Of a stretch of DNA of 64,000 nucleotides, positions 62,138 to 64,000 are shown one piece after another (positions within the stretch are counted from its first letter, which is position 1; each line of letters starts with the position of its first letter). The notes under the pieces are model-generated. The model did not search any database and was not told the DNA's origin. It saw only the letters and a list, made by a program, of their open reading frames with translations. The DNA is from Cafeteria roenbergensis (taxonomy: Eukaryota > Sar > Bigyra > Bicosoecida > Cafeteriaceae). Made by a program: the position numbers and the translations under genes. The stretch covers positions 744,001 through 808,000 of the forward strand of contig VLTN01000004.1 in NCBI GenBank assembly GCA_008330645.1, written 5' to 3'.

Positions 62138-64000
62138 ATGGCCGGGAATCGCGCTTGCCGGGCCTGCGCTGTGGCAGCGCTGCTCGCGGCGTTCGCCGCT
62201 GCGCCCGCCTCGGCGGCCCCGGAGGCTGGCGTTCGCATCGACCTGACCGCTCCCTGGCCAACTGCCGGGATGTTTGATGTGCTCCAGCAGGCCAGGTGAG
62301 CCCGGGGCACCTGCCTCGTGCAGTGTGCGCGGTTGCTCTCGGGCGTGATTCGACATTCGCACCACGTGTCCTCCCCACGACGCTCGCCTGCGCCGCGTCC
62401 CTGCTGTGCCCACCCGGCCTTGCAGCGAGTTCATCGCGGACGAGGACGCCATGCGCGGGGATGAGAGCGGCTCCTTGTTCTGGGGCTTCGTGGACGGCGT
62501 GCACTCGCTGCTTGACGCCGGAGCCAAAGTCGACACCGCGGAGGACGCCGCCGCGCTTGCAGTCACTGCAGCGTCCCGCGTGATGCAGCCCCTCTCTGTT
62601 CGCGTCATGCGCGTGTCAGTCGCAGCGCGCGCTCACGCTGCAGCGGTGGAGATGCACCGGGAGCAGGCAGTTGCCTCAGCAGGTCGCTGCCCCGACTCGC
62701 CCGACGCCTGGGCCGTCGTCTTGCCCCAAAACCGCGTCGCGTGCAGCGCCGCCGAGCTCAGGCGGCTCATTGGGGCCCAGGCCACGTCTGGGTCGTCCCC
62801 CGACCCCCCTCTGACCCGCCTGGCGTCGCAAGACCACGTCCTGCGAAGCGCCGACGCTTCAGCTGCGGCTGCCACCGCTGCCGCTGCTTCCGCGGCCGCC
62901 GGGCCGGCCACAGTCGTCTACGGCCTCTTGGGCACCCGTGGCCTGCAGGATCTGCACGAGGTCGCCGCGTCCGCAGCCCGCAGAGGCGCCACGACGTACG
63001 CGCTTCGCCACTGGGTCCCTGCCGGCGGCGCGGGCAACACTCGTCTCGCGGGCTGGAGCGCCGGCCTGGACGTCAAGAACACCGAGTACCGTGCCACGGA
63101 CGACCGCGCTGGCGGCCCCAGCGAGCCCTCGGGCAGGGAGGCCGCCGCGCTTCGCTCCGTCTCCCCAGCCGACGCCCATGGGACTCCGCTTGCGGACGTT
63201 GTGCTCGAGGCGGCCCCCCTGGGGGCGCTGTGGGGCAGCGACGGCAAGGCAACGCTGGCCAGCGACGGCGCTCCGGGCGCCGGGTCCGCCCCGGGCCCGA
63301 CCCCGGACGGCCCGGCGGGCGCGGGCTCCTCCGCCGGAGTGCTCGCCGCGCTGCTGGAGGCCCACAAGGGGTGGCGCGCTGCGGACCCCTCGCTCCCGGA
63401 CGCCTCCACCATGCACGTCCGCGACGTGAACGCGACCGGGATCGGCGTGAAGACCACCGCGTACCTGCTGCAGGCCTCTGGCCGGTTCGACGAGGGCGTG
63501 GCCTTCGCGGCGCAGCGTGACGCCGCTGTCTCCCAGGCGAGCGCCAAGCGCCACCAGGACGCGGTGGAGCGCAAGCGCGCCCGCATGCAGCGGCTGGCCA
63601 AGCGCACCGGCAAGAGCATGCCCGACCACGTGCAGCTCTCTCGCAACGAGCTCGTCCTCCTGGCCAGGGAGCCCCTCCCAGGCATTGAGCCTGCCGCTGT
63701 CGCGCAGGCCCGCTTCGACAAGCGGTGGGCCTCGAACCAGACCGCCCCCGAGGCGCTCAGCCCCGCGGCAGACCCCCTCGCCCTGCTCTCCCACCTGACC
63801 GGCAACTTCCCGGCTGCGGCCGCTGCGCTGAGCACCGCCCCCGTGGACCCTGCCCTGCTCTCCGCCCTTCGCTCCTCGGCCTACAGCGTGCCCCACGGCC
63901 AGAACATCGTGCTGGTGAACGGGCGGCAGATCGACGCCACAGCCTCCTCGTTCAACTTCTTCTCCGTCCTGCGCACCTTGCAGGACGAGGCCTCCGTGCT
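62138..64000 (+). CDS. UGGT: UDP-glucose:glycoprotein glucosyltransferase, 5' part
   Basis: ER folding sensor that re-glucosylates misfolded N-glycoproteins. Exons 62138-62295 and 62426 to beyond the window end. Exon 1 encodes a signal peptide (MAGNRACRACAVAALLAAFAAAPASAAPE) and VRIDLTAPWPTAGMFDVLQQA. After the 130-bp intron, SEFIADEDAMRGDESGSLFWGFVDGVHSLLD continues the first thioredoxin-like (TRXL1) domain. Diagnostic UGGT sequence follows: YGLLGTRGLQDLHEVAASAARRG, YALRHWVP and AGWSAGLDVKNTEYRATDD. Later, QNIVLVNGRQIDATASSFNFFSVLRTLQDE matches the TRXL domain typical of the family. The glucosyltransferase domain would lie downstream, outside the window. The reading frame is open to base 64000. 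Confidence 0.93.

Overview
This is 64 kb of GC-rich nuclear DNA from a unicellular eukaryote. Evidence for that: 18 of the 23 genes carry short spliceosomal introns, and the set is purely eukaryotic (importin-beta, FYVE-PIKfyve kinase, spindle-checkpoint MAD3, NEDD8 E1 subunit, UGGT, secreted saposins). No plastid gene, phage, insertion sequence, CRISPR array, tRNA or rRNA gene was recognised. A P-type plasma-membrane H+-ATPase, very high GC and compact genes with few introns would suit a free-living protist such as a heterotrophic stramenopile (bicosoecids of the Cafeteria type are one candidate). That placement is inference, not shown by the sequence.

Layout: 23 genes fill almost the whole window, with gaps mostly of 150-800 bp. 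Neighbours form 8 divergent, 8 convergent and 6 tandem pairs. 0-6.3 kb: 3' part of an RCC1-repeat gene, a CSC1/OSCA-like membrane protein and a Gly/Pro/Ser repeat protein built on a minisatellite. 6.7-15.6 kb: importin-beta (6 exons), two tandem secreted saposin-B paralogues, an ankyrin/EF-hand protein and a DsbA-like oxidoreductase. 15.9-22 kb: a single-pass membrane protein and the plasma-membrane H+-ATPase. 22.6-33.7 kb: a giant FAB1/PIKfyve lipid kinase (about 3,570 aa). 34-45 kb: COQ7, Y-family DNA polymerase eta, an SLC2-type sugar transporter and TAD3/ADAT3. 45.3-56.4 kb: NAE1, a SPOUT RNA methyltransferase, an F-box-like protein, a coiled-coil protein, an organelle-targeted DUF2103-like protein and a DUF819-type membrane protein. 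56.8-64 kb: a MAD3/BubR1-like checkpoint protein and the 5' part of UGGT.

These are mostly unrelated housekeeping genes rather than a pathway cluster. The window is informative through gene structure and protein oddities. All 29 firmly assigned introns begin GTGAG and end GCAG, and they sit preferentially near gene starts. The MAD3 homologue carries seven perfect matches to the Cdc20-binding ABBA motif plus two KEN boxes. The TAD3 homologue lacks one of the expected zinc-ligand cysteines. Two adjacent saposin genes share an almost identical core.
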